Virus record (IMG/VR): IMGVR_UViG_3300029448_000148
Span: 1 to 36,487 of that record
Reading direction: 5' to 3' (one strand)
Source of the DNA: a virus
Length of the DNA: 36,487 nucleotides
Below, piece after piece: positions 9,089 through 19,500 of this stretch (within the stretch, counting starts at the first letter, position 1; every line of letters starts with the position of its first letter). Made by a program: the position numbers and the translations under genes. The notes below the pieces were generated by a model. That model worked only from the letters and a program-made list of their open reading frames with translations, was not told the origin of the DNA and made no database searches.

Positions 9089-10671
9089 TAGTTGTTTACG
9101 ATTCCTAGTGATCCCATATTAAAATTTGTACCAGCAGGATTGAAAGGATCTTCTGCAGGAATTACATTTGCTGGTGAGTTACTATTTAATACATCTAAAA
9201 ATTCTTGATCATCCAACAATCCTTGGAAAGTCGTTAATCCAGCTTGTCTTCTTTTACTATCACCAGATTGCAGTCTATATGCAAATATTCTTAAGTTAAA
9301 TCTTTCAAGTTGTTTGCGTAAACCATTAGCTAATGTAAGTCTTTTTTTAAATTTACCATTATCATTTGCAATAGCATTTTCTAAAGCATCTCTACTGGCA
9401 ATTGCATTTGTTAAATTATTTGCAATTTCAGTGCTACATGAAGAAGTATTAGAATAAAGAGTACCATTTGAAAGAGGTGCAGCAAGAACTTGAATTGTTG
9501 TACCTTCAGAGGCATCATTTCCTGTTATTGGATGTCTAGGTTTTCTATTAAATCCCACCCTATAATGAGATCTTCCTGCTCCCACACTGGGTTCTACTAC
9601 TACCACATCAGGATCATCTTGAGTATAATCAAAAAGTCCTTCCATAAATTGATTCCAAGATGCAGTGATATTAGGTTCACCTGAATTATTTTTTTCAATT
9701 TTAACACCATGACCAATTGTATCCTCAGTCATTATTTTAATTGTTTGAGGTGTATATACTGGAGTATCAAATGGTAAACTTAATTCTTCCAAATCAAAAT
9801 CATCTGGATTTCTGATAATATTAAAGATAACATAATCTCCACTATTATTGTCAGGAGCAAGAGCCTGGCTAGTTGAATTATTCTCTAAAGTTAATAAAAA
9901 TACTGTAGAGGTTGTAGTGTTAATACCTGAAATACCAGCTTCTTGTATATTAACTACTGTTGTACCAACTGCAACAATAGTATTAGTTCCTTGAACACCA
10001 GGAAATACTCCATTCTTAGATGATGTAACTTGCATTCCAGTTTCAATTCCAATTCCACCACTATTAGTTCCAGATAAAGTTGTGGAGGAGAATAAAAAGA
10101 GACTATTAGTATTAAATCCAATCCTACCAACAGCACCAATTACATAACTGTCTATAAGATCTTCATAGAAGGGTTCATCATAAATTTTAAGACCATGATA
10201 AAAATCAGTAACAAATCCTAATTTAGAATCTAAACCTATTGATGTTATACCTGAAGTTCCATCTTGATCAACAAGAGTAAGTTTATCAGAGGTAACCCCA
10301 GCACCTACAATACTTGAATAACCACTTACTCCAATTCCTGATGGTTGTATTTTAGTAACAGTTATTGAATAAAGAGGTACTGGACCAGCACCAGACTCGT
10401 CTGTACCGATACCAACTACTCTCCAAAACAAATCACTCCTGCAACCACTATCTATTCTATCTTGGTATGCTTTACCCACACTATTAATAGCAATATTAGC
10501 CTCATTAAGTTGAGTATAATTTAAAATATCAAGGGCATTAATTCCATTTTGATATGGTTCTTTTTCAGCATCTATTGCTACAATATTTGTATAAGAATTT
10601 ACGACAACATCATTTATTTGAGACTGTTCCTGAACAATATTTGCTGTTATTAATTCTTGATTAGTTGGCAT
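9088..10671 (-). CDS. Virion structural protein, 527 aa
   Basis: The N-terminus is helical (MPTNQELITANIVQEQSQIN and LNEANIAINSVGKAYQDRI). A Gly/Ser/Thr-rich beta region follows, and the C-terminus has a charged helix (SRDALENAIANDNGKFKKRL...LRKQLERFNLRI). Position between spike genes and TAATG coupling on both sides mark it as an appendage or baseplate component. No T4 gene number can be assigned confidently. Confidence 0.8.
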   Translation of the reverse strand: MPTNQELITANIVQEQSQINDVVVNSYTNIVAIDAEKEPYQNGINALDILNYTQLNEANIAINSVGKAYQDRIDSGCRSDLFWRVVGIGTDESGAGPVPLYSITVTKIQPSGIGVSGYSSIVGAGVTSDKLTLVDQDGTSGITSIGLDSKLGFVTDFYHGLKIYDEPFYEDLIDSYVIGAVGRIGFNTNSLFLFSSTTLSGTNSGGIGIETGMQVTSSKNGVFPGVQGTNTIVAVGTTVVNIQEAGISGINTTTSTVFLLTLENNSTSQALAPDNNSGDYVIFNIIRNPDDFDLEELSLPFDTPVYTPQTIKIMTEDTIGHGVKIEKNNSGEPNITASWNQFMEGLFDYTQDDPDVVVVEPSVGAGRSHYRVGFNRKPRHPITGNDASEGTTIQVLAAPLSNGTLYSNTSSCSTEIANNLTNAIASRDALENAIANDNGKFKKRLTLANGLRKQLERFNLRIFAYRLQSGDSKRRQAGLTTFQGLLDDQEFLDVLNSNSPANVIPAEDPFNPAGTNFNMGSLGIVNN

Positions 10672-11765
10672 TATTTTTTCTCCATTTTGTTGAGTTTTTC
10701 TCTTGCAACTTCTTTTACAATTCTTTCCATGTTATCATTCTCCCAACTAAATTCATAACCTTCATTTCCTTTCCCATCAACTCCAGGATAATCATTACAA
10801 CTTTCACCTTCATATTCCACTATAAGATCATCATCTAATCTTCTAGCAGTAATATGATAATCAGCATTGATAGATCCACCAGCATTATTTCTAACAATCA
10901 CTTTTTTACCCCACTGAACTTCTTTTACAAAAAGTTCTTGCCAAGATCCAATAGCAGTTAAATTAATAGTCATATCATCAGTGTTAACAAATCCTTCCCA
11001 AAAAGATGGTAAGTCAATAACACCATCTTGCCCCACTTTACCTCTACAATAAACTGCAATCTCTGGACCTTCAATACAAACATGTCTTAGTCTCCATCCC
11101 TTTTTGTTAGGATGAGTAATATCAAAAGGTTTGTCTTTTTTTATAGCTTGAAGTAAATTAACTGTAGCAGTTGCTGCTACATGATCAACAGCATTATTGG
11201 TTGTTTTGTTGATTTGAGGAGCTGAATTAAGTGCTAATGCTACATTAACATCTACTCCCAATTCTGTTTTAAATCCAGCAAATATTTTAGCACCTATATC
11301 TTCAATAAGGGATGAAATATAGTTTCTAAGAATTGCAATTGTATTTTCACCTTCAGGACCCATTCTTTTAATTGTAGTGGGACCAGAAAAAATATTAACT
11401 CCTCCAAGTCCTGAATTAATTGTAACTCCACAAGGACTAACAGCACCAATTAAAATGTCAAGTGGAGTTGCTATCACACCACCAATTAAACTATTTTCAA
11501 TCTCAACAATTGATAAAGGAAGTGCTTCAGCAGCAAGACCAACAACATCAGTTAGTGGTCTTTTTGTAATCATCAAGTTTCCTCTTGGCACTCCTGGAGA
11601 AACAAAAGTTGCTTTTGATCCAATGATAACAGGACCCTTAATCGCTGTAGCACCATCCAATCTAAGAGGACCAGCACCAAATCCACATGCAGCAACAGAA
11701 AAAGGATCTGATCCTATAATTACTTGCTCAGTAAAATTAACACTTTCTTGAAAATTTTGTGACAT
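10671..11765 (-). CDS. Virion structural protein with C-terminal cap-like module, 364 aa
   Basis: Residues 1-150 carry beta-strand repeats typical of spikes (VIIGSDPFSVAACGFGAG, then GPVIIGSKATFVSPG). Roughly residues 210-320 contain the module HPNKKGWRLRHVCIEGPEIA followed by VYCRGKVGQDGVIDLPSFWEG, which is shared with the separate 102-aa gene at 8780-9088. The C-terminus is acidic, then ends in a helix (MERIVKEVAREKLNKMEKK). The stop overlaps the next start as TAATG. Probably part of the tail spike or a short fibre. Confidence 0.8.
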   Translation of the reverse strand: MSQNFQESVNFTEQVIIGSDPFSVAACGFGAGPLRLDGATAIKGPVIIGSKATFVSPGVPRGNLMITKRPLTDVVGLAAEALPLSIVEIENSLIGGVIATPLDILIGAVSPCGVTINSGLGGVNIFSGPTTIKRMGPEGENTIAILRNYISSLIEDIGAKIFAGFKTELGVDVNVALALNSAPQINKTTNNAVDHVAATATVNLLQAIKKDKPFDITHPNKKGWRLRHVCIEGPEIAVYCRGKVGQDGVIDLPSFWEGFVNTDDMTINLTAIGSWQELFVKEVQWGKKVIVRNNAGGSINADYHITARRLDDDLIVEYEGESCNDYPGVDGKGNEGYEFSWENDNMERIVKEVAREKLNKMEKK

Positions 11766-11774
11766 AATTATTAA

Positions 11775-12413
11775 TTAGTTTTGAAAAAATAATTTTTTAC
11801 CCAATGTTTTAGCAAAATCTGTAAGTGTCAGACTACCTCTTAATGCTTGAGCTATAGTATTGATAATTGATTGTGAAGAATCTGTGTTATCTTTTAGAGC
11901 AGAGTACATATTAAGAGTTGATTTTCCAATCAAATTCATGGTTCCTTCACAGGTAAATGATATATCACCAGGAGCTTTACCTAATATACTTTCTCCACTC
12001 ATAATAATTTTCTCATTAGCTGAGAGAATAATATTTCCAGTAGTATTATCATACCCCTCAGCAACTAATTCAATACCTTGAGCAATTATCCTTACTTTTC
12101 CATTTGGTGCTGCTAGGATTAAATCATTTGTGTCTGCTTCAATAATTACAGCTGGAATATTATCACCAATATCATCTCTTGATTCAATACCAGTGCCAGC
12201 TCTAATATAGGTTCCACCAGATGAATGAATTACAGTACCACCTTCTAGGTGTTCTGGACCAGTTTCATACATCGCTATGTAATGGTCAGAAAGTTTATCT
12301 TGACGATTATTTAGAAAACATGCTGTTATTTCATCATTATCCATGACCTTGCCAAATACAATCTCTCCATCAGAATTTCCTTTTCCTGTAGCATGTGGAT
12401 TTGTTTCTGCCAT
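11775..12413 (-). CDS. Beta-helical spike protein, 212 aa
   Basis: Short beta repeats run through the centre (GGTVIHSSGGTYIRAGTG, AVIIEADTNDLILAAPNG, VRIIAQGIELVAEG, NIILSANEKIIMSGES), as in spike beta-prisms such as the gp5 C-terminal needle. A short helical tail follows. It lies two genes downstream of the gp5-type gene, which itself lacks an obvious needle, so this protein may supply the spike shaft. That role is an inference. Coupled to the upstream gene by TAATG. Confidence 0.75.
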   Translation of the reverse strand: MAETNPHATGKGNSDGEIVFGKVMDNDEITACFLNNRQDKLSDHYIAMYETGPEHLEGGTVIHSSGGTYIRAGTGIESRDDIGDNIPAVIIEADTNDLILAAPNGKVRIIAQGIELVAEGYDNTTGNIILSANEKIIMSGESILGKAPGDISFTCEGTMNLIGKSTLNMYSALKDNTDSSQSIINTIAQALRGSLTLTDFAKTLGKKLFFQN

Positions 12414-13465
12414 TATACTTTACCTACACAATCAACAACTTGAATGACCTTTTCAAAACCAACTTCCCTCACTTCTTCATCACTTAATCTATCTATACAG
12501 AATTTTGGTATCAATTTTGCATTAATACCAGTTTCAGATCTAATATAAATTTTTGGTCTGCTTGTAAAACCCTCACCACCTTGAGTTACTTTAATTGATA
12601 GTAGTCTACCAAATTTATCAAATGTAGGAACAGCTTTTGCTCCCAAATTTGGTTCAATAACAATTTCATCACCATCAGTATATCCAATACCAGAGTCAAT
12701 AATAGGAATATCGCAAAGATATAATATTACAGGATAAGATCCTTGACCACTAGAAGGATAGTCTCCTCTAATTATAGCATTATTGTCAAGTGGGGGAGAA
12801 GTAAATGATCCTGCTTCTTTAATAATATTTTTCTTTCCACCTAAAATTTCTTCACCAGTTGGTTCAATAACAATTCTTGATCCATTAGGAATAGTTACAA
12901 TATCACCAGGAAGCGTATTAACTATATTTCCAGGAGGTATTGGAATTTCATATATTCCATTTTCATGTTGCACTGTTGTATCTTGTGCTGTTGCCCATGT
13001 TCTACCATCCCCTCCGCTACTACCATCAGGTCTGGATAGATAACCTTTTCCAGACTTTATAACGATAACATCTACTATTCCTATAGTACTATTAGTGCTA
13101 AGACCAACATTTGAATTGGATGTGAGAAGATTATTTGGAATATTAGAACCTTCTTGAGTAACACTATCAGGAAAGAAAGTATAATTTCCTGGTGATGATT
13201 CTGTAATTCCTCCATTAGTTGTTTGAACTGTACTTACAGTTTGTGGAATAGTGCTTCTAGTGGTAGTTGCTTGTTCTGTTCCCCCAGTTAAAATCTCCCA
13301 ATTAGTTCCTGATGAATTTCTTATGTATACTCTTTGCTCATCTAATTTATAAAATAATTGACCAGGAGCAGAATTTGTTGGAAGGACATTTCCAGTCTGC
13401 AGTTTGATTCTATCTTGTAGCACTTCAAATCCATTTGATCTATCACCTGTAACAATTGATGCCAT
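12413..13465 (-). CDS. Virion structural protein with GxGY repeats, 350 aa
   Basis: The start is the ATG at 13465, in a TAATG overlap with the gp5-type stop; a TTG five codons upstream is unlikely. An N-terminal module (GQLFYKLDEQRVYIRNSSG then TNWEIL) resembles the last 30 residues of the upstream gp5-type protein. Later there are two beta modules with VIKSGKGYLSRP, IIDSGIGYTDGDEIVIEP and VTQGGEGFTSRPKIYI. It is probably a baseplate or spike accessory. No enzyme motif was seen. Confidence 0.8.
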   Translation of the reverse strand: MASIVTGDRSNGFEVLQDRIKLQTGNVLPTNSAPGQLFYKLDEQRVYIRNSSGTNWEILTGGTEQATTTRSTIPQTVSTVQTTNGGITESSPGNYTFFPDSVTQEGSNIPNNLLTSNSNVGLSTNSTIGIVDVIVIKSGKGYLSRPDGSSGGDGRTWATAQDTTVQHENGIYEIPIPPGNIVNTLPGDIVTIPNGSRIVIEPTGEEILGGKKNIIKEAGSFTSPPLDNNAIIRGDYPSSGQGSYPVILYLCDIPIIDSGIGYTDGDEIVIEPNLGAKAVPTFDKFGRLLSIKVTQGGEGFTSRPKIYIRSETGINAKLIPKFCIDRLSDEEVREVGFEKVIQVVDCVGKV

Positions 13466-15270
13466 TAGATATTCCTCCAAGATGTACCATTATAAATTCT
13501 AATTTGACTAGTGTTGGAATTAAAATATATTTCTCCTTCTTCAGCATCTTCAGGATCACTGTTTTCCTCCGGAAGATTTGTAGACAGATCATTAAAAATA
13601 CTATCTCTATTACCTGTACCTAAAACTACTTTAACTCTAGCACCTACTCCTCTTCCACAATTATCAAAAACCTGTGCAGTTGCTCCTGATCCATACCCAA
13701 AACCAGAATTCTGCATATCAACACCAAGAACTTCCCCTGCTGCACTAATAACTAAATTACCAGCAGCTTCTGATCCATTTTTTCCAAAGAATCTTATTCC
13801 TGGTGGACCACATGTAATTGCGCTAGTATCACATCCTGATGTATCAAACATAGCAGTAAAATCAATATTATTAAAATTAAAGCTATCATTCATTCTTTCC
13901 CCAATTGTTGCTGCTTGTTCAGGAATACTACTAATTCTATCTAATAAATTACTTTGACCACCAGATTCTCCTTGGCCCAAGAATGTACTCCATGTTTGTA
14001 CTATGGATTTATTATTTTTAGTATTACAGAAACTAAAATCAAATACTGAATCAATTCCACTAAGAACATCACTGACTATGGATAAACCACTATCAACCAA
14101 ACCAGCAATACCTGAAACAGTATTTAAAACTGAACCAATAGCTGAATTAACTGCTGCTTTTGCAGATCCAATAAATCCCCCAACAAATTGATCAGCAAAA
14201 CACATTGGAACATTAATTACTCTCTGAATTGCCTCACCAACAAATTCAGCAACTTGACTTACTAAAAATCCAATTAGATTTCTAATAGCACATTTTAATT
14301 CACTAGCTCCCTTTGCAGCTGCTTGTTCACCAAGTGGTTTATAATCTGTTGGTATTAAGTCAAGTAACGTTTTAATTCCAAAATTAAAAGTATTAACAAC
14401 GTTTTCAATAACTAAATTATATAATGATTTTAATGTAGATGCTATTTGTTTTGATATTTTTTTTATAACATTTTGAATTTTTGCGTTTAATTTATTAATA
14501 TCACCTGATAAAGAAGATGAAATATCATAAATTAATTTTCTTAATTGTTCAATTTCCTGAATACCATTCTGTAATTGAAATCTAATTTTTTCTAAAGGAC
14601 TTTGAGTACTATTACCATCAGTATCAGTTGAAGGAGATGAAACAACCAGATTATTTTTACCAGTTGCTGCTTGAGCTTGAGACCCCTTATCTTTAACAGT
14701 ATTACCAGTTGATTGATTAACTGCCTCATTTACTTTTGTCTCTGCTACTCCACCATCAGGATTATTTTGTGGTAACTCAGCGTTTGTTGGAACTACTTTT
14801 AATTGATTTTTTGCTACTCTAGATTGGTCAGCTGCAGAATATCCTAAAAATGGTTTAAATGGAGTATCTGGTACATTTTTCATTACCTCAGCATATTCAT
14901 TATGACCAATACAACCCATTATAACTGGTTGTTGAGCATCATCACCATCAAGAAAAAATCCAAATACAAAATTACCTTGCGCTAATTGAGCATTTTCATA
15001 ATATCCCCTGTTACCAGTACCTGCTGTAACAGGATACATCACACTTGCCCATGGTAGATCATCATCAGGCAAATCAGTCTTAAAAGTAGTGTGGTATCCC
15101 ATGATACGCACTTTATATCTTTCACCTACACCTGGTAGATCACTAGCAGTATTAACTGGTGCAGGAGCAATATTGGCAATCCAACTTTCCTCACTCGCTA
15201 TTTGACCTATCCACCAAATGAATCCGTCTCTTCCAACAAAATGTTGCTTTAAAAATGTTTGTTCCATCAT
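13465..15270 (-). CDS. 5: gp5-type baseplate central spike protein without a recognisable lysozyme domain, 601 aa
   Basis: Residues ~1-130 form a gp5/VgrG-type OB fold (FVGRDGFIWWIGQIA, YKVRIMGYH, DLPWASVMYPVTAGTGNRGY, FVFGFFLDGDDAQQPVIMG). T4 gp5 is known to carry a phage lysozyme domain after the OB fold. Here the next region is Gln/Ser/Asn-rich, then helical and hydrophobic (~220-420), with no lysozyme motif. The C-terminus has a GFGYGSGATAQVF module and ends YNGTSWRNI. The gene directly follows the gp27-type gene (ATGA overlap), as expected for a gp27-gp5 complex. Confidence 0.85.
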   Translation of the reverse strand: MMEQTFLKQHFVGRDGFIWWIGQIASEESWIANIAPAPVNTASDLPGVGERYKVRIMGYHTTFKTDLPDDDLPWASVMYPVTAGTGNRGYYENAQLAQGNFVFGFFLDGDDAQQPVIMGCIGHNEYAEVMKNVPDTPFKPFLGYSAADQSRVAKNQLKVVPTNAELPQNNPDGGVAETKVNEAVNQSTGNTVKDKGSQAQAATGKNNLVVSSPSTDTDGNSTQSPLEKIRFQLQNGIQEIEQLRKLIYDISSSLSGDINKLNAKIQNVIKKISKQIASTLKSLYNLVIENVVNTFNFGIKTLLDLIPTDYKPLGEQAAAKGASELKCAIRNLIGFLVSQVAEFVGEAIQRVINVPMCFADQFVGGFIGSAKAAVNSAIGSVLNTVSGIAGLVDSGLSIVSDVLSGIDSVFDFSFCNTKNNKSIVQTWSTFLGQGESGGQSNLLDRISSIPEQAATIGERMNDSFNFNNIDFTAMFDTSGCDTSAITCGPPGIRFFGKNGSEAAGNLVISAAGEVLGVDMQNSGFGYGSGATAQVFDNCGRGVGARVKVVLGTGNRDSIFNDLSTNLPEENSDPEDAEEGEIYFNSNTSQIRIYNGTSWRNI

Positions 15271-16568
15271 CCGTATGAATCTCTAACTAATGCCAAACTT
15301 GTGAGTGTTTCTTCTGGTGTGATCTTATGGCACACATGTGCTACCATATATATGCCTGATGATTCATCATTCTTTTCTTTATTTGAACTTCCCTCAAGCT
15401 TAGGTACATCAACACTAACTAAATCACCAGCTCTTATTGTAAAATCTCCAGGAATAGTGATCTGTGTTTGGATTGTAAACAATTGATTATATCTCATTAT
15501 AGACTGCACCGTAGTATGTTGAGGATTAAAGTTTGGAACACTTGGTTGACTTTTCCATTCTCTCAATTGTTCTTCAGAAGATCTACCTTTAGGCATGGAT
15601 CCAGTATCAAGAACCATATTCATTAGTCTTGATGGTGACTGAGTAAATTCTGTTGCTACTAAATCTCCACTAAATTGTGTTCCAGTCCTATTTGAACTTT
15701 GATTGGTAATATTATAATCTTGCACATTATAATTAAATGATATTGGATCAAAAAATAAAGATCTATTATTATAACATCCTAATGATAATTTTTCATGAAG
15801 GTCTATGTCACTATCAATTGAGTAAGTAAGAACTTTAGCATCATATCCTGTTTCTATATCTCCAGTGTTATTGAAAATATATCTTTTAGAAGAAGTCTGA
15901 GAAAGAAGTGAATCAACAGATTTAAATTTAAAAGAATCTTTAGTTTGAAAAAATAAAAATCCTGCTGTGTCACCAAGTGCTGTAGTATTTGGGATGGATT
16001 TAGATGCTAACCATGTACATGTATAAAATGGTTTTCTAGCATTCCCTATGAAATTATAATTAGATGAAGTTTCATCAATATCTAAAGTCAATTCAGTTTG
16101 CAATACATTTGTTAATATGCTTCTTACATGTTCAGATATTTTGCCTTCATATCTTTTTATTACTCTTGTTTGATCATTTGCAAAGTATTCAGATGATGAA
16201 AAATCTAAAAAGTATAGATCTTTTTGTGTTCCTGGTGTTGCATCTCTAACTCTGTTTACATAAAGTCCATTAGAAAAAGTTAATTCATTATCATATGAAT
16301 CTTTCAAAGATATCTCTGCTCTTTCTCCTCCACGAATAGGAAGACCATCAATAGTTCCCCTACCTGATAGTGCTTGTTGACCATCAGTTTGAAAACCAGT
16401 TTCTACTATGGTTGCAGTTGCTGTAACAACATTTGATAATACACTTTCATAATATCTAAAATCCACCACACCACCAGACATGTCTATACTATTTCTAGCG
16501 CTAGAATTTGATGTTATTTGAAATCTATCAATTGAACCAGCTTGAACTGGTGAAGTTTGGTATGACAT
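15267..16568 (-). CDS. 27: gp27-type baseplate hub protein, 433 aa
   Basis: The N-terminal half resembles the hub domain of T4 gp27 and gpD-type proteins (GGVVDFRYYESVLSNVVTAT, then GERAEISLKDSYDNELTFSN and LYVNRVRDATPGTQKDLYFL). The length is close to T4 gp27 (about 390 aa). The C-terminal region has QTQITIPGDFTIRAGDLVSV and ends in a charged loop plus YMVAHVCHKITPEETLTSL, typical of hub proteins. It would form the trimeric ring to which the gp5-type spike binds. TAATG links it to the upstream gene. Confidence 0.85.
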   Translation of the reverse strand: MSYQTSPVQAGSIDRFQITSNSSARNSIDMSGGVVDFRYYESVLSNVVTATATIVETGFQTDGQQALSGRGTIDGLPIRGGERAEISLKDSYDNELTFSNGLYVNRVRDATPGTQKDLYFLDFSSSEYFANDQTRVIKRYEGKISEHVRSILTNVLQTELTLDIDETSSNYNFIGNARKPFYTCTWLASKSIPNTTALGDTAGFLFFQTKDSFKFKSVDSLLSQTSSKRYIFNNTGDIETGYDAKVLTYSIDSDIDLHEKLSLGCYNNRSLFFDPISFNYNVQDYNITNQSSNRTGTQFSGDLVATEFTQSPSRLMNMVLDTGSMPKGRSSEEQLREWKSQPSVPNFNPQHTTVQSIMRYNQLFTIQTQITIPGDFTIRAGDLVSVDVPKLEGSSNKEKNDESSGIYMVAHVCHKITPEETLTSLALVRDSYG

Positions 16569-19500
16569 TATCCTTGCTTATAAAGAGATCCAAGTAATTG
16601 ATCTCTATAATATCTATTTAATGCACTTGTGGGTATTATCATACTCTTACCTTTTGAAGGAATCATTTGTGGCATTTGATCTTGCATCTGAGATAAAGGA
16701 ATAGCAACTGTTTGTTCTGCACCCTGTTCATAAGATGCTGTTCTCTGTAGAGATGGAGATGAAGAGGCAGTTGATGTTGATGATGGTGATTGTTTTGCCA
16801 CAGTTGCTGTTGTTGTTTGAGATGATGATGAATTTGTTTCTAATGATGCAGAGGAGTCTTGATTTTGATCTTTTGCTATAGGAGCACCTTCATTACTATC
16901 TGTTGTTGTTTTACTTGAAGTTTGTTTATTTGAATCAACTTTTCCAGTTGATTGACCATAAGCTCTTTTTATTTCTTCTTTTGATTTGCCACCTTGTCCA
17001 TAATAACTTGTATTTGTACCAACATTTCCTTTTGAGTCTGGTCCAATTAAATTAGGGAAAGAGGCAAACTCAGGTGCTAGCATATCAATAACTTTGTCAC
17101 TCATTCCCTCCTTTGATAATAGTTCTGGTGTTACACCTCTCATTCTAGAAATCCTATTTAAAATCAATCTATCCTGCATCTCTGGAGTGAATAATTCATT
17201 GGGGGAGATACCCTGTCTGTTAATTTCTTCTTCTAAAACATATGACATAAACTGATATCTACCAGTTGCATTAGAATTATACCCACTCCCATAAACACTT
17301 TTTCCATTATACATTTTAGACTTTTGCATTTTCAAAACCTCTGCAATAGTCATTTTACCAGCAGCAAGTTCTGGTATGACTTTTCCACCATAAAGTGTGC
17401 CATAACTTTTTGTTGTTCCCTCTGCAAAAGAAATAGCATCAAGCATTTTCTTCTGCTCTGATGTTCCAAATTTAGCACTACCTTTTGTAGAAGTTCCCAC
17501 CAATGGAGACTGTGGTTGAACTGTCTGTGGTTGAACAGTAGGTTGAGTTGCTTTTCCACCTGTCTCTTCTTTTTCTTGATTATTTCCTAAAGGAAAATTA
17601 ACTTTATTTCCAAAGAAATGAAGTCCCTCTTTCATATCAAATTTCTTTTTATAGTCTTCCCATGATAAGGAAGGATCTCTAATCAAGGGTCTTGCTGGTA
17701 AACCCAACATTTCAGCTATTGGATCTTGATTCTGTTCTGGATCAATTGTTGGATATAAAGTTTCTATTAATTTGTTAACTAACATTTCTCCAGCAATACT
17801 GCCAGCAACGCCTAATACGAATGCTACTGGGGAGGGTACTCCTCCTGTAAATGCTGAACCTATAGCAAATCCAGCTCCATAACCCAAAATTCCTCCTATA
17901 GTTGTAGCTATAGCATTAACAGGAGCTTCACCAAAACTATATTTAAGTATAGCCTCAACTATTCCAATGATTTTATCAATAGGTCCAGATATCTCTGCAA
18001 GACCAGAATTTTTTGCTCCTTTTAAAACAGTTATAAGAGTTTTTGATTGGTTTTCAACAGTTTCTTTAGCTGCGTTTCCAACTGTTTTTGCTGTTTTTGG
18101 ATTTTTTACTATATCTGTTAAAGATTTATAGGTTTTATTTTTTTCAAGTATTTCTAGAATTGGTTTTTTTATATTTTTTTCAGCAATTTCCGTAAATTTT
18201 CTTGGATCTAAATTTTTTAAAGTACTAACAAAAGATTCACCAACATTTTTTATGTTTCCAGAAAAATTATATATTTTAGATTTAGCATCATTAAGAAAAT
18301 TAGATGTAAGTTTTCCAAAACCTTCTGCAGCAGATCTAGCAGTATCTACTAAACCAGTTCTAGCATCACTTAATCCCTGACCAATTCTACCAAAAAATCC
18401 TTTTGGTTTTGGTTTTACATTTGTTGCAGTTTGTCCACTTAATTCTCTAGTGATTATTTCAGCTGCTTCTTCAGAAGTTGCTTTAAATGCTTCATCTGGC
18501 AATCCAGATTGCCCTACAGCAAACTCTAGCATTTCTTTATCAATTTTATCCTTAAGATCTGCTCCTTTCAAACCTTCTTGAATTGCTCGAGCAATAACTA
18601 ATTCTCTAAATGCCTTTCTTCTTAATTCTTTTACTGCTGCTATTTGTGCTGCTTCCCTAGCTGCTTTTTCTGCTGCTGTTTCTAATCCTGTTTCTGCTGC
18701 TGTTTTTACTGCTTTTTCTGTTACTGTTTCTGCTGCTGTCTGACCTGCTTTTTTTGCTGCTTCCCTAGATGCTCTCTTTGCTGCTTTTTCTGCTGCCTCC
18801 CTGCCTGCATTTTTTGCTGCTTTTTCTGCTGCCTCTTGACCAAGTTCAGTAGATGCCTTAAACAATTTGTCAAATATATTCTTAGCAAAGTCAAATATTC
18901 CATTAGCTAATTTTCTAAGTCCCTTTCCAATTATATTTTTTATTCTTGAAAAAAGTTTTTTACCTGTTTTCTTTAAGAAATTTCTAAATGGTTTAGTTAA
19001 TTTACCAAATGTTTTAGAAAATATACCAAATGGGTCAAATAAATTTTTAAGTAATTTGGGTAAAACCTTATAAATTCTAAAAAGATTTTTTGATAAATTA
19101 ACAAAAAGTTTTTCAGATCCAGATAGAAGATTTAATAAACCTACTAATGCTCCTCCCAACAATATATTATTTAAAAAATCATCTAAATTGAATGCTTTTC
19201 CTACAGCACCAACTGCGCCAACAGCTCCAGTAAGAACTTTCTTACCTGATTCTAAAAATCTTTCTCTTCTCTTTCTTTTTGCTTCTTGAAGATCTTTACT
19301 ATCTTCTCTTGCTCTTTTTTCATCAAATTTTAATCCTTCCTGTTGGACAAGATTTAATTCCTCAGTAATTTTTACTAGATTTGATACACTTTCAGTTAGT
19401 TTATCAAAACCAATTTTCTTTGGTGGTTCCTGTCCAGAACTTTTAACTATATCTGAACTTTTTATAGATTTTGAAGCAGTTAATGATGAACTTGGTTTTT

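Noticed and set aside
18721-18903. Lys/Gln-rich minus-strand ORF within the Ala-rich repeats
   Set aside because: It is a shadow frame of the Ala/Lys coiled repeat of the 1054-aa protein.
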